Source: Panulirus ornatus (lineage: Eukaryota; Arthropoda; Malacostraca; Decapoda; Palinuridae). From it: 64,000 nucleotides of DNA. A model generated the notes under the pieces. It searched no databases. It saw nothing but the letters and a program-made list of their open reading frames with translations, and was not told where the DNA came from. Both the position numbers and the translations under genes were made by a program. The stretch lies in assembly GCF_036320965.1 (NCBI RefSeq), contig NC_092225.1, positions 32,126,443 to 32,190,442 of the forward strand, given 5' to 3'. The stretch's first letter is position 1. Each line of letters begins with the position of its first letter. Shown in pieces: positions 22,553-34,609 of this stretch.

Positions 22553-24928
22553 GTGTTGTGGACAGGTTATGATCAAGTGTTAACACAAGGAAGTTTGTGT
22601 TGTGGACAGGTTATGATCAAGTGTTAACACAAGGAAGTTTGTGTTGTGGACAGGTTATGATCAAGTGTTAACACAAGGAAGTTTGTGTTGTGGACAGGTT
22701 ATGATCAAGTGTTAACACAAGGAAGTTTGTGTTGTGGACAGGTTATGATCAAGTGTTAACACAAGGAAGTTTGTGTTGTGGACAGGTTATGATCAAGTGT
22801 TAACACGAGGAAGTTTGTGTTGTGGACAGGTTATGATCAAGTGTTAACACAAGGAAGTTTGTGTTGTGGACAGGTTATGATCAAGTGTTAACACAAGGAA
22901 GTTTGTATTGTGGACAGGTTATGATCAAGTGTTAACACGAGGAAGTTTGTGTTGTGGACAGGTTATGATCAAGTGTTAACACGAGGAAGTTTGTGTTGTG
23001 GACAGGTTATGATCAAGTGTTAACACGAGGAAGTTTGTGTTGTGGACAGGTTATGATCAAGTGTTAACACGAGGAAGTTTGTGTTGTGGACAGGTTATGA
23101 TCAAGTGTTAACACGAGGAAGTTTGTGTTGTGGACAGGTTATGATCAAGTGTTAACACGAGGAAGTTTGTGTTGTGGACAGGTTATGATCAAGTGTTAAC
23201 ACGAGGAAGTTTGTGTTGTGGACAGGTTATGATCAAGTGTTAACACAAGGAAGTTTGTGTTGTGGACAGGTTATGATCAAGTGTTAACACAAGGAAGTTT
23301 GTGTTGTGGACAGGTTATGATCAAGTGTTAACACGAGGAAGTTTGTGTTGTGGACAGGTTATGATCAAGTGTTAACACGAGGAAGTTTGTGTTGTGGACA
23401 GGTTATGATCAAGTGTTAACACGAGGAAGTTTGTGTTGTGGACAGGTTATGATCAAGTGTTAACACGAGGAAGTTTGTGTTGTGGACAGGTTATGATCAA
23501 GTGTTAACACGAGGAAGTTTGTGTTGTGGACAGGTTATGATCAAGTGTTAACACGAGGAAGTTTGTGTTGTGGACAGGTTTTGATCAAGTGTTAACACGA
23601 GGAAGTTTGTGTTGTGGACAGGTTATGATCAAGTGTTAACACGAGGAAGTTTGTGTTGTGGACAGGTTATGATCAAGTGTTAACACGAGGAAGTTTGTGT
23701 TGTGGACAGGTTATGATCAAGTGTTAACACGAGGAAGTTTGTGTTGTGGACAGGTTATGATCAAGTGTTAACACGAGGAAGTTTGTGTTGTGGACAGGTT
23801 ATGATCAAGTGTTAACACGAGGAAGTTTGTGTTGTGGACAGGTTATGATCAAGTGTTAACACGAGGAAGTTTGTGTTGTGGACAGGTTATGATCAAGTGT
23901 TAACACGAGGAAGTTTGTGTTGTGGACAGGTTATGATCAAGTGTTAACACGAGGAAGTTTGTGTTGTGGACAGGTTATGATCAAGTGTTAACACGAGGAA
24001 GTTTGTGTTGTGGACAGGTTATGATCAAGTGTTAACACGAGGAAGTTTGTGTTGTGGACAGGTTATGATCAAGTGTTAACACGAGGAAGTTTGTGTTGTG
24101 GACAGGTTATGATCAAGTGTTAACACGAGGAAGTTTGTGTTGTGGACAGGTTATGATCAAGTGTTAACACGAGGAAGTTTGTGTTGTGGACAGGTTATGA
24201 TCAAGTGTTAACACGAGGAAGTTTGTGTTGTGGACAGGTTATGATCAAGTGTTAACACGAGGAAGTTTGTGTTGTGGACAGGTTATGATCAAGTGTTAAC
24301 ACGAGGAAGTTTGTGTTGTGGACAGGTTATGATCAAGTGTTAACACGAGGAAGTTTGTGTTGTGGACAGGTTATGATCAAGTGTTAACACGAGGAAGTTT
24401 GTGTTGTGGACAGGTTATGATCAAGTGTTAACACGAGGAAGTTTGTGTTGTGGACAGGTTATGATCAAGTGTTAACACGAGGAAGTTTGTGTTGTGGACA
24501 GGTTATGATCAAGTGTTAACACGAGGAAGTTTGTGTTGTGGACAGGTTATGATCAAGTGTTAACACGAGGAAGTTTGTGTTGTGGACAGGTTATGATCAA
24601 GTGTTAACACGAGGAAGTTTGTGTTGTGGACAGGTTATGATCAAGTGTTAACACGAGGAAGTTTGTGTTGTGGACAGGTTATGATCAAGTGTTAACACGA
24701 GGAAGTTTGTGTTGTGGACAGGTTATGATCAAGTGTTAACACGAGGAAGTTTGTGTTGTGGACAGGTTATGATCAAGTGTTAACACGAGGAAGTTTGTGT
24801 TGTGGACAGGTTATGATCAAGTGTAAACACGAGGAAGTTTGTGTTGTGGACAGGTTATGAACAAGTGTTAACACGAGGAAGTTTGTGTGGTGGACAGGTT
24901 ATGATCAAGTGTAAACACGAGGAAGTTT
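22553..24928. repeat. 44-bp satellite, 54 copies
   Basis: The span of 2376 bp is exactly 54 x 44. Each unit carries GTTATGATCAAGTGTTAACA and GAGGAAGTTTGTGTTGTGG, including the palindromes GTGTTAACAC and TGATCA. Units are almost identical. The informative site is ACACA/GAGG: the A form occupies units 1-5, 7-8 and 16-17, the G form the rest. Rare changes (TTTTGATC, GTGTAAAC, ATGAACAA, GTGTGGTGG) cluster in the last three units. This fits central homogenisation with decaying edges. Confidence 0.98.
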
Positions 24929-25014
24929 CCGGCTAGCTCCAAGCGACATGTATACCACCTCCTCTCACCATCTTCCCATACCATTACCCTTCATCCATGT
25001 CTGCCCCTTACGTC

Positions 25015-25195
25015 CAACCCTCACCCCTGCCCCTCACCTCCGCCCCTCTCACCGCTGCCCCTCACCTCCGCCCCTCTCACCGCTGCCCCTCACCTCCGCC
25101 CCTCTTCTGCCCCTCTCCTGCCCCTCACCTCCGCCCCTCACCTCCGCCCCTCTCCTCCGCCCCTCTCCTGCCCCTCACCTCCGCCCCTCTCAGAC
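25015..25195. repeat. C-rich degenerate repeat
   Basis: Words GCCCCTCACCTCCGCCCCTC recur about eight times at irregular spacing. Confidence 0.85.
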
Positions 25196-25260
25196 TCTGC
25201 TCTACTATTTACTCCGGTCACTGAGGCAGACCAGCGTGTAATGGTTAGACGACCCTTAAT

Positions 25261-25605
<345 letters not shown>

Positions 25606-25630
25606 CACAGATGAAGAAAAATATACAGAC

Positions 25631-25643
25631 GTGTGTGTGTGTG

Positions 25644-25676
<33 letters not shown>

Positions 25677-25687
25677 CTGTGTGTGTA
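25631..25687. repeat. (GT)n microsatellite
   Basis: About 57 bp of GT with GC and TCT interruptions. Confidence 0.97.
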
Positions 25688-25757
25688 TTAACAGATATTA
25701 GAAAGCATTCAATTCATCCTTATACAAGAGATGCTTGACACCGAAAAGTGACCATCT

Positions 25758-25890
25758 GGCTTCACAGCTGGCTGCTGCGCCCTTCACCTAGGCTTCACAG
25801 CTGGCTGCTGCGTCCTTCACCAAGGCTTCACAGCTGGCTGCTACGCCCTTCACCGAGGCTTCACAGCTGGCTGCTACGCCCTTCACCAAG
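25758..25890. repeat. 33-bp minisatellite, 4 copies
   Basis: Units with GGCTTCACAGCTGGCTGCTG and CGCCCTTCACC. Confidence 0.93.
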
Positions 25891-26089
25891 GCCTCCCCCA
25901 GAGAATCCTCAAGCTCTACGCTAGGATCATTTCTTCCTCCAACCTTCTTCATTCCTTACCTGCACCATCTTCTCATCATCCTCCCTCCACAACCACATGA
26001 AAATCCTCTCACATGCACAACACAAACAACTACAAACCTACAACACAACATCACACAAGCACAACACCCGCTCCATCAAAACAGAATCT

Positions 26090-26140
26090 CCTAACCTAAC
26101 CTAACCTAACCTAACCTAGCCTAACCTAACCTAACCTAAC
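26090..26140. repeat. Interstitial telomeric repeat (CCTAA)n, about 10 copies
   Basis: Ten tandem CCTAA pentamers with one CCTAG variant, equal to (TTAGG)n on the minus strand, the ancestral arthropod telomere repeat. It lies inside ordinary sequence, so it is interstitial. Confidence 0.93.
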
Positions 26141-26371
26141 TCTTGACAGACGCAAATCTAACCCACACTTGTACATTATCCTGAGTGTTGAACCATTCAC
26201 AACCATCAGGTGATAATGTACACTTGATGCCACACACACAAGATACTCTCCCCTCACTACTATCATCACACTAAGATCATACACAAACTAACTCTCATGA
26301 TAACACTAACCAGCTTCAACTACAAACAATACAAAGCATTCTTCACTATCCACTACCAACACATCGTTCAC
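26141..26371. other. Unique AT-rich DNA
   Basis: Nothing recognised. Confidence 0.4.
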
Positions 26372-26466
26372 CTCACCCACCCACCCACCCTGTACTGTGC
26401 CTCACCCACCCTGTACTGTACCTCACCCACCCTGTACTGTACCTCACCCACCCTGTACTGTGCCTC
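26372..26466. repeat. 21-bp minisatellite, about 4 copies
   Basis: Units CCTCACCCACCCTGTACTGT plus A or G. Confidence 0.92.
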
Positions 26467-26618
26467 ATCTGAATGATCATCCACCCTTCTAAAGGTAATT
26501 GAACAAGACTACAAACTACACGACCCAGCGAGCACTCGCAACAATTACTCGTTACCTAGCAACCAACCACAGTCAATCATCACCTACACAATGAAAGAAA
26601 AATACTTCCACAACGATC

Positions 26619-26736
26619 CACCCCCACCCCCACCCCCACCCGCACCCCCACCCCCACCCACACCCCCACCCACACCCACACCCCACCCACACCCACCCCC
26701 ACCCCCACCCACCCGCACCCCCACCCCCACCCACCC
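26619..26736. repeat. C-rich (CCCCCA)n tract
   Basis: About 118 bp of CCCCCACCCCCA and CACCCACACC variants. The minus strand has many G5 runs, a strong G-quadruplex candidate. Confidence 0.95.
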
Positions 26737-27584
26737 TCTTGATCATCCTCCACACACACAATTTTTCAACAAAAATATAAATATATATATATATATAATT
26801 TTTAATTGTACTTAATCGGTGTTTCCCGGGTGTAACTCTCTATCTTGATCACTTGAAGATACAACTAAGTGATGGTTAACGCGAGATCTTGGGAAGCAGC
26901 CAGACTCGGTGGCTGGATCATCAACAACTGTACAGATTACAAGGCGATACCAGGGGAAAGCTGACTGGCAGGACGATCGGTAGATAGATGGAGTGAAAGA
27001 TAGATAGATGGTTTGATTAGATAAACTGATCGATAGAACGTTTAGTAAACGTAAGAGTCAAGATATTTCCAGGCAGTGAGTGAGTGAGTGAGTGAGTGAG
27101 TGAGTAAGTGAGGAGGGCAGAGGAACAAGGACACATTACATGTGGGTGCGGAAGGCGAGGGAGCAGCACGCGACGGAGTAATGAGACGCAAAATGTTTAT
27201 GAAAGAAGTAGGGGTAAGGCCGCTGTGGATGGAGAGAGGGAGAGAGAGGAGGGAGAGGTTAGGAGAATGTAGGGAGAGTGAAGGAGTGGAGGGTGGGAGG
27301 TACAGTGAGGGGTAGGGTAGCTGTCACAGTGGGTCTGAGGTAATGAGCTGGACACTTACTGGTGAGAGCAGGGCTGGCAGCTGGCAGGGAGAGGAATGGG
27401 TGATGGACGATGGGAAAGGAGGGATAGGATGACGATGGAGATGGTTGGTGAGGAATGGGAAGGACACGGGAGACATTAAAGATGGGATGGGCAAGAAAGC
27501 AGGGAGGAAATACTGAAAGTAAAAACAAAACCATTACAGGTTACTGAGTCCTTCAGAGCTATGTATGGTCCGTGAGGCATGACC

Positions 27585-27589
<5 letters not shown>
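26737..27589. other. Unique DNA with (GAGT)n
   Basis: (GAGT)n at 27076-27112 and G/A-rich DNA at 27220-27320. No gene recognised. Confidence 0.45.
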
Positions 27590-27623
<34 letters not shown>

Positions 27624-27652
27624 ACACACATACACACACACACACATACACA
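27590..27652. repeat. (CA)n microsatellite
   Basis: (CA)n with several CATA interruptions. Confidence 0.96.
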
Positions 27653-28367
27653 CTTGTTGACCCGTGCTCCCGCCCGATGGACGTGGTCGGCATCCTGAGC
27701 GCTGCAGGAGCCCCACAGAAGGGGATCCTCCGGCAGGAGAGTTAGTACATTGTACGTTTACGTACATGGCAGGAACAGAGGCAGTCCTTCTTCACGAACA
27801 TGACGGATTAAAGGAACAACACTAAGCATGAGAGAAGATAATTCCAGTGATCTGTTGATCAAGGAAGGATGGAGACATGATAACTATCCATCCTCGTGTG
27901 ACGGTTCCTCACACACAAACTAGGGGAAGCAGCAGTCAAATGTAAGCCAGGGATCAATGTCGTGGCGGGAGATGGACTACACTCAGTCACCTCACAAGAG
28001 CAGTGATCAACACACCAGCCGTACGTACTACAGAGACGAGAACCAAAACTCATGATAAGGTAAACACGGGGAGCAACGACAGATGGCAACAGAGGGTTAC
28101 TACCCTGGTCATGTCTCATGAGGGTTGAGCTCAGCCCCTGGAGGTCTGGTCAGGTCAGGTCAGACTTCTGAACATAAATCTGTGAGATCGTCCACCATGA
28201 CGCAGGTCCATCCTCCCAAACACGTAATATTAACCAAATAATTTCTAAGAAAATTTATTTTTATTATATATAGTCTTATCCCCAGTAACACGTTAAGATA
28301 CTTGAGTATTATCTTGTGACCTTTGACCTTATTCTTAAGGGTCAGAGGTCACATCATCATACCATAG
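27653..28367. other. Unique sequence
   Basis: A GC-rich 80-bp stretch at 27660-27740 has open frames on both strands, but there is no decisive splice signal. Confidence 0.4.
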
Positions 28368-28423
28368 GGTCGTACCATCGTGTTCAAGGATCGTCCCGTC
28401 GTGTTCAAGGGTCGTAGCGTCGC
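28368..28423. repeat. Dispersed GTCGTG(T/C)TCAAGG motif, 3 copies
   Basis: Words CGTACCATCGTGTTCAAGG, CGTCCCGTCGTGTTCAAGG and CGTAGCGTCG in tandem. The same motif family recurs at 36.5, 39.3 and 59.0 kb. Confidence 0.75.
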
Positions 28424-28629
28424 GAGGTGTGAGGGAGGCAACACAGCCACTGTACACAAACACTGTGTTCTTTGTGGTTTGGTAACAAAGGCTCACCACG
28501 TTGCTCGCTCTTCTCATTATACCACAAAAGAAAACGTCTGGCCCGTTCTACCGAGGGTCGGATCCTCCCTGTAAATGCCTAAGAGAATGAGATCTGGAGG
28601 AAAAAGGCCACACAAACCCATATTTTGCT

Positions 28630-28877
28630 GTGTAGCGAGATGTCCAACACCAGGAGGAGCACGTAGCGAGGTGTCCAACACCAGGAGGAGCACGTAGCGA
28701 GGTGTCCAACACCAGGAGGAGCACGTAGCGAGGTGTCCAACACCAGGAGGAGCACGTAGCGAGGTGTCCAACACCAGGAGGAGCACGTAGCGAGGTGTCC
28801 AACACCAGGAGGAGCACGTAGCGAGGTGTCCAACACCAGGAGGAGCACGTAGCGAGGTGTCCAACACCAGGAGGAAC
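28630..28877. repeat. 31-bp minisatellite, 8 copies
   Basis: Units with CGAGGTGTCCAACACCAGGA and GGAGCACGTAG; near-identical. Confidence 0.96.
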
Positions 28878-29267
28878 ACTGAAACAAACTTCAAACCAGA
28901 GTTAAGTTTGAAGATTGTTAATATTCTGATGTTATCCACATCCCTGAAGTGTGACTCGTTAACACAGACTTCTGTCTTGCGTTGGTATTGGTGTTTATTA
29001 ATGACTATAAAGACTGAATGACTCGACATCTTACACACGTGTATGGAACGACCAAGACAAACCTTCACCTGCCTCCTGCCTCCAGGCGACGTGGCCAAGA
29101 ACTGGAATGGTTCTATATCATACGACTTCCTTCCTTGATATGATCTTGCGATGGTCCATCTCCACCTCTGATTTCCCTGGTGTTGATGTAGTTGCCTACA
29201 CCATAGGCCACGGAGGGGGGCCTCAGAATGGTCGACCCCCCGTGCTGGAGGTGAAGACCTTCCCGCG
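28878..29267. other. Unique sequence with ambiguous minus-strand frames
   Basis: Minus-strand frames around 29070-29230 encode SYDIEPFQFLATSPGGRRQ before a GGCAG|GTGAAG donor-like site. An alternative frame reads AYGVGNYINTREIRGGDG. Neither is convincing as an exon. Confidence 0.3.
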
Positions 29268-30248
29268 TTGTGAGGAGGAGCGGTGCGCCACCTACCATGT
29301 ACCAGACACTGCCCACCAGTGAGGAGGAGCGGTGCGCCACCTACCATGTACCAGACACTGCCCACCAGTGAGGAGGAGCGGTGCGCCACCTACCATGTAC
29401 CAGACACTACCCACCAGTGAGGAGGAGCGGTGCGCCACCTACCATGTACCAGACACTACCCACCAGTGAGGAGGAGCGGTGCGCCACCTACCATGTACCA
29501 GACACAGCCCACCAGTGAGGAGGAGCGGTGCGCCACCTACCATGTACCAGACACTGCCCACCAGTGAGGAGGAGCGGTGCGCCACCTACCACGTACCAGA
29601 CACTGCCCACCAGTGAGGAGGAGCGGTGCGCCACCTACCACGTACCAGACACTGCCCACCAGTGAGGAGGAGCGGTGCGCCACCTACCATGTACCAGACA
29701 CTGCCCACCAGTGAGGAGGAGCGGTGCGCCACCTACCATGTACCAGACACTACCCACCAGTGAGGAGGAGCGGTGCGCCACCTACCATGTACCAGACACT
29801 GCCCACCAGTAAGGAGGAGCGGTGCGCCACCTACCATGTACCAGACACTGCCCACCAGTGAGGAGGAGCGGTGCGCCACCTACCACGTACCAGACACTGC
29901 CCACCAGTGAGGAGGAGCGGTGCGCCACCTACCACGTACCAGACACTACCCACCAGTGAGGAGGAGCGGTGCGCCACCTACCACGTACCAGACACTGCCC
30001 ACCAGTGAGGAGGAGCGGTGCGCCACCTACCATGTACCAGACACTACCCACCAGTGAGGAGGAGCGGTGTGCCACCTACCATGTACCAGACACTGCCCAC
30101 CAGTGAGGAGGAGCGGTGCGCCACCTACCATGTACCAGACACTACCCACCAGTGAGGAGGAGCGGTGCGCCACCTACCATGTACCAGACACTGCCCACCA
30201 GTGAGGAGGAGCGGTGCGCCACCTACCATGTACCAGACATAGCCCACC
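29268..30248. repeat. 49-bp minisatellite, about 20 copies
   Basis: Units with GGAGGAGCGGTGCGCCACCT, CATGTACCAGACACTGCC and CACCAGTGA. Variants are ATGTACC/ACGTACC and CTGCC/CTACC. Confidence 0.97.
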
Positions 30249-30330
30249 AGAGAGGCCCAGTGCGACGGTGCCTCTCTGGCGTCGAGTTTTAACCTATGGT
30301 TGTCTCTGCCTCCTGGTGTTGCCCAGGACA

Positions 30331-30482
30331 CTCCACCCAGGGCACTCCACCCAGGACACTCCACCCAGGACGCTCCACCCAGGACACTCCACCCAGGACG
30401 CTCCACCCAGGACGCTCCACCCAGGACACTCCACCCAGGACACTCCACCCAGGACACTCCACCCAGGACGCTCCACCCAGGA
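30331..30482. repeat. 14-bp minisatellite, about 11 copies
   Basis: CACTCCACCCAGGA with CGCTCC variants. Confidence 0.95.
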
Positions 30483-30596
30483 CCCAGTAGCAGGGAAAGG
30501 ATGGACTCCTCTGTTTCACGAGAGTGTACTACCAGGGATGCAGCCAGGCCACGATGGCCTTCCTATGGTGGTGTGACCTCCTACAGGTGGAGTCCG

Positions 30597-30600
<4 letters not shown>

Positions 30601-30638
<38 letters not shown>
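30601..30638. repeat. (CA)n microsatellite
   Basis: 38 bp of CA. Confidence 0.97.
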
Positions 30639-30645
<7 letters not shown>

Positions 30646-31334
30646 TGATAATAATGATAATGTAACAATAATTAATGTAAAAAAAAAACCATGACATGAA
30701 TTTCGAAACATTCACTAAGGTGTACGGAAACCTTCCCCAGTGTGTGTGTGGAAGCCTCCAACATACGTGTGGAAGCCTCTGCCAATATGTATGTGGAAGC
30801 CTCAGTCGAAATTTATATGGCTTCCTCTATTGTGTGAACATGTACGCAGGTTACAGTAGGGTATGTCAGAGGCACCATGTGTACTTGTACTCAAGTAATT
30901 ACCAATTACACTTCGACTAATTACACATTGTACAGCCCATGTACTGACTCCAGCTGGCACCTGACAACCGTCCAGGGAACATTTGGTCATGACAAAATAA
31001 CAATCAGAAAAATCCATAAATTATCTTTGTCTACAATGAAAGATAAATGATATTGAAATTTATTTCCAGGACCTGGAGGTCAGTTTGATTTCCAGGTCAT
31101 CCTTCCAGCGCAGTCTGGACTACTTGCGTCCTCATATTTACACTCTCCAGCCACACAAGAAATGGACGAACTTTTCAACGACAGAAAAAACTATAACGAA
31201 ACAAAGCGACCGTCTCAATATACCATTTATTATGTGCGTTAAATGAATTAAAGCGGAAAATCCTAACATCTTTGGTAGTTCAGCGGAAGGAAAAATCAGG
31301 GGAAAAAATTCAGGTTCTTGGCGACTCAAGCGAA

Positions 31335-31336
<2 letters not shown>
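30639..31336. other. Mostly unique AT-rich DNA
   Basis: Degenerate 28-bp repeats containing GTGTGGAAGCCTC lie at 30738-30805. No gene recognised. Confidence 0.45.
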
Positions 31337-31365
<29 letters not shown>

Positions 31366-31395
31366 AGGAGGACGGAGAGGAAGAGGAGAGGAGGG
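31337..31395. repeat. Imperfect (GAG)n tract
   Basis: Purine triplet repeat; a plus frame encodes a poly-Glu run but lacks other gene evidence. Confidence 0.85.
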
Positions 31396-31499
31396 CCAGG
31401 AAGGTGCCCGGTCTCCAGGCTGGGGTGAAGCCAGTGCCAGACATTCATGACTCTCTCTTATCCTCTTTTATAATTTCATGGTCAATTACCATACGGTAG

Positions 31500-32035
31500 T
31501 CTTACCCTCAAGGCCCGCTCACTGCCCCCTCGATCCCCACTTATTGCTAACCAATACCATACTGGCGAGATGGAGGAGACGATCATAAAACCTTTTCTCC
31601 CACGGGGAAGTTGACCCCATCAACTCCCACTCAAGCAAATGAATTCCCCAAGATATCAATAAGAAAAGACAATAGTGCGGTGAGCCTTCCAGGCGGAGCT
31701 CCAGGCCCGGGTCCCTCTCTGAGTGTGCAGGGCTGCGTCTTGGGCCGAAACATTATGGAAATACTCTTACTGTGGGAGACCACGGCCCTGGCCGCCCCGC
31801 CAGGCACCCTCCAGCTGCCCAGTACCATCACTTCCGCTGAATAAAAGCCAAATAAAGCTCATCCTGCGAGTCCCTCCGATCCGCAACCAGACCCAAATTA
31901 AACTCTTGACGGAGCCCACGCCGGCCAATTGTTTCACGGAGAAGCCTTCTTTTTTTCCCTCAGCGGCCTGCGAGTCTCTCTGGGTGAGGGAGCAAGAAGG
32001 AGGGTCAAGAAGAGGAGGCAAGAGCTGAAGAAGGA
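31500..32035. other. Unique, repeat-free GC-rich block
   Basis: Complex sequence without tandem repeats, unlike most of the window. Two AATAAA-like words sit at about 31841-31857 (GAATAAAAGCC, AAATAAAGC). Open frames on both strands lack clear signals. It could be a conserved non-coding element, an exon or a UTR. Confidence 0.35.
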
Positions 32036-32167
32036 GGAGAAGAGGAGACGTGATACATGAGGAAGGAGCACAGTAGGAGGGAGTATAGAAGGGTCATGAA
32101 GGTGAAGATATAAAATTTCTGCTGGACGAAATATGATGAAAAACCAGGAAGGATAATTGAGGTTTAA

Positions 32168-32292
32168 AGAAGACCATCACCTACCTTTGGGACTGTGTTG
32201 AAGACCATCACCTAACGAGGGGACTGTACTGAAGACCATCACCTAACGAGGGGACTGTACTGAAGACCATCGCACACCGAAGGGACTGTGTT
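32168..32292. repeat. 31-bp repeat, about 4 copies
   Basis: Units GAAGACCATCACCTAACGAG and GGGACTGTACT, diverged at the ends. Confidence 0.88.
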
Positions 32293-32849
32293 GATGAAAA
32301 CGTTACCGGAGCGGGGCGGGGCGGGGCGGTAATACACGGGGTGACGTACGACGGAGAAGGTCGACGTTAGGAGGGCAAGATGACGTGGCAGAGTTGGACG
32401 CGGCGGAGATATGGTGTGATGACGGCGACGTGGGTGAGGCAGCAGCAGGTACACAAGACGTGTCAGGCAGGTGATGGCACGTGAGGGAGGACAAACAAAC
32501 TTCCTTCATTTTTCTTTCTCGCTTTTCTCTTTTCTCCTCTTTCCTTCCTCCTCTCGAACCTCGCTGCCCTAACTAAGCCGTCCTTCTCTTCCTTCTGACC
32601 ACACCTCCTTTACGACGCTACCCCTCCCTCCCTCTCACCTGACGCCTTCACTACTCCACACTGCCCTCTCCTCCAACCAGGTCTCCATCACTATGCTCCA
32701 TCTCCCTTCCCTCAAACCACGCCTCCTTCACCACACTGCTCCTCGTACACCATCAAGTACTTTCGTTGGCGGAGGGTTGTGGTGGCCCAACCTAACCGAT
32801 GGGCACGGAATGATGAGTGCGGGAAAAGGCAACGGTGCGACGCACACCA
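32293..32849. other. Unique sequence
   Basis: A GCGGGGCGGGGCGGGGCGG run at 32312-32330 could form a G-quadruplex. Around 32510-32700 the DNA is C/T-rich. Confidence 0.4.
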
Positions 32850-33702
32850 GAGCCAGAATGGGCCGACGGAGAGGCCATGGTGCGACGCACACCAGAGCCA
32901 GGAGGGGCCGACGGAGGGGCCATGGTGCGACGCACACCAGAGCCAGGAGGGGCCGACGGAGAGGCCATGGTGCGACGCACACCAGAGCCAGGAGGGGCCG
33001 ACGGAGGGGCCATGGTGCGACGCACACCAGAGCCAGAAGGGGCCGACGGAGGGGCCATGGTGCGACGCACACCAGAGCCAGAAGGGGCCGACGGAGGGGC
33101 CATGGTGCAACGCACACTAGAGCCAGAAAGGGGCCGACGGAGGGGCCATGGTGCGACGCACACCAGAGCCAGGAGGGGCCGACGGAGGGGCCATGGTGCG
33201 ACGCACACCAGAGCCAGGAGGGGCCGACGGAGGGGCCATGGTGTGACGCACACCAGAGCCAGGAGGGGCCGACGGAGGGGCCATGGTGTGACGCACACCA
33301 GAGCCAGGAGGGGCCGACGGAGGGGCCATGGTGCGACGCACACCAGAGCCAGGAGGGGCCGACGGAGGGGCCATGGTGCGACGCACACCAGAGCCAGGAG
33401 GGGCCGACGGAGGGGCCATGGTGCGACGCACACCAGAGCCAGGAGGGGCCGACGGAGGGGCCATGGTGCGACGCACACCAGAGCCAGGAGGGGCCGACGA
33501 AGGGGCCATGGTGCGACGCACACCAGAGCCAGGAGGGGCCGACGGAGGGGCCATGGTGCGACGCACACCAGAGCCAGGAGGGGCCGACGGAGGGGCCATG
33601 GTGCGACGCACACCAGAGCCAGGAGGGGCCGACGGAGGGGCCATGGTGCGACGCACACCAGAGCCAGGAGGGGCCGACGGAGGGGCCATGGTGCGACGCA
33701 CA
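32850..33702. repeat. 45-bp minisatellite, 19 copies
   Basis: Units with GCCAGGAGGGGCCGACGGAG and GGGCCATGGTGCGACGCACA. Because 45 is a multiple of three, five or six frames stay open for 200-340 codons. All are treated as shadows. Confidence 0.97.
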
Positions 33703-34172
33703 CAAACGAATCTATTCATGAGTGAAAAATATTGACTGGGTTATTTCCACAGGTCTACGTTCCTTTCCCGTGTGTCTGTGTTCAGAGGGCGGCACGCGCT
33801 TTACTCTGTGTTCAGTGCCTTCATTAGCGGACTACGAACGATGCAGAGAGTGAAGAGTGTCGCTACACACAGCACTACGGGAGCAGTGCCCCAGTCTGGC
33901 TGGCCCGCCACGTGTTGGTGGCCTCCCAGAATATACCTGATACTTCTACTGAATTTTTCACAATCATCCATATCAATGAAGGGGAACCCCAGCAAGGCCA
34001 GGGTGACGCCTCCTCTACCCCACCCCACCACTCACTACCCCTACCCGTCCTCTCCCATCCCATCCTCCCCCCTTGACGCCCTGTTCCATCTCTCCCCATT
34101 TCCCGCTTCCTGTCTGCGTCAATTTGTTTACATTCTCTGGGGCGTGAGGAACCCGCCCGTGTGATGGTGTAA
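33703..34172. other. Unique sequence with ambiguous open frames
   Basis: TTATTTCCACAG at 33739-33750 is a good acceptor-like site. A plus frame from about 33830 encodes SSAPVWLARHVLVASQNIPD and stays open to about 34090, but a second plus frame and a minus frame are open too. No donor is clear. Confidence 0.3.
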
Positions 34173-34609
34173 ACCATCACCCTCCCCAACACCCCCACTG
34201 ATCATCACCCTCCCCAACACCCCCACTGATCATCACCCTCCCCAACACCCCCACTGATCATCCCCCTCCCCAACACCCCCACTGATCATTACCCTCCCCA
34301 ACACCCCCACTGATCATCACCCTCCCCAACACCCCCACTGATCATCACCCTCCCCAACACCCCCACTGATCATCACCCTCCCCAACACCCCCACTGATCA
34401 TTACCCTCCCCAACACCCCCACTGATCATTACCCTCCCCAACACCCCCACTGATCATCACCCTCCCCAACACCCCCACTGATCATTACCCTCCCCAACAC
34501 CCCCACTGATCATCACCCTCCCCAACACCCCCACTGATCATCACCCTCCCCAACACCCCCACTGATCATTACCCTCCCCAACACCCCCACTGATCATTAC
34601 CCTCCCCAG
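34173..34609. repeat. 28-bp minisatellite, about 16 copies
   Basis: Units ATCATCACCCTCCCCAACAC plus CCCCACTG, with ATTACC variants. Confidence 0.96.

Noticed and set aside
22553..24928. CRISPR-like repetition
   Set aside because: Units are contiguous without variable spacers, and the context is eukaryotic.
31272..31499. Acidic poly-Glu protein
   Set aside because: The Glu run is an imperfect GAG microsatellite; flanks show no coding signal.
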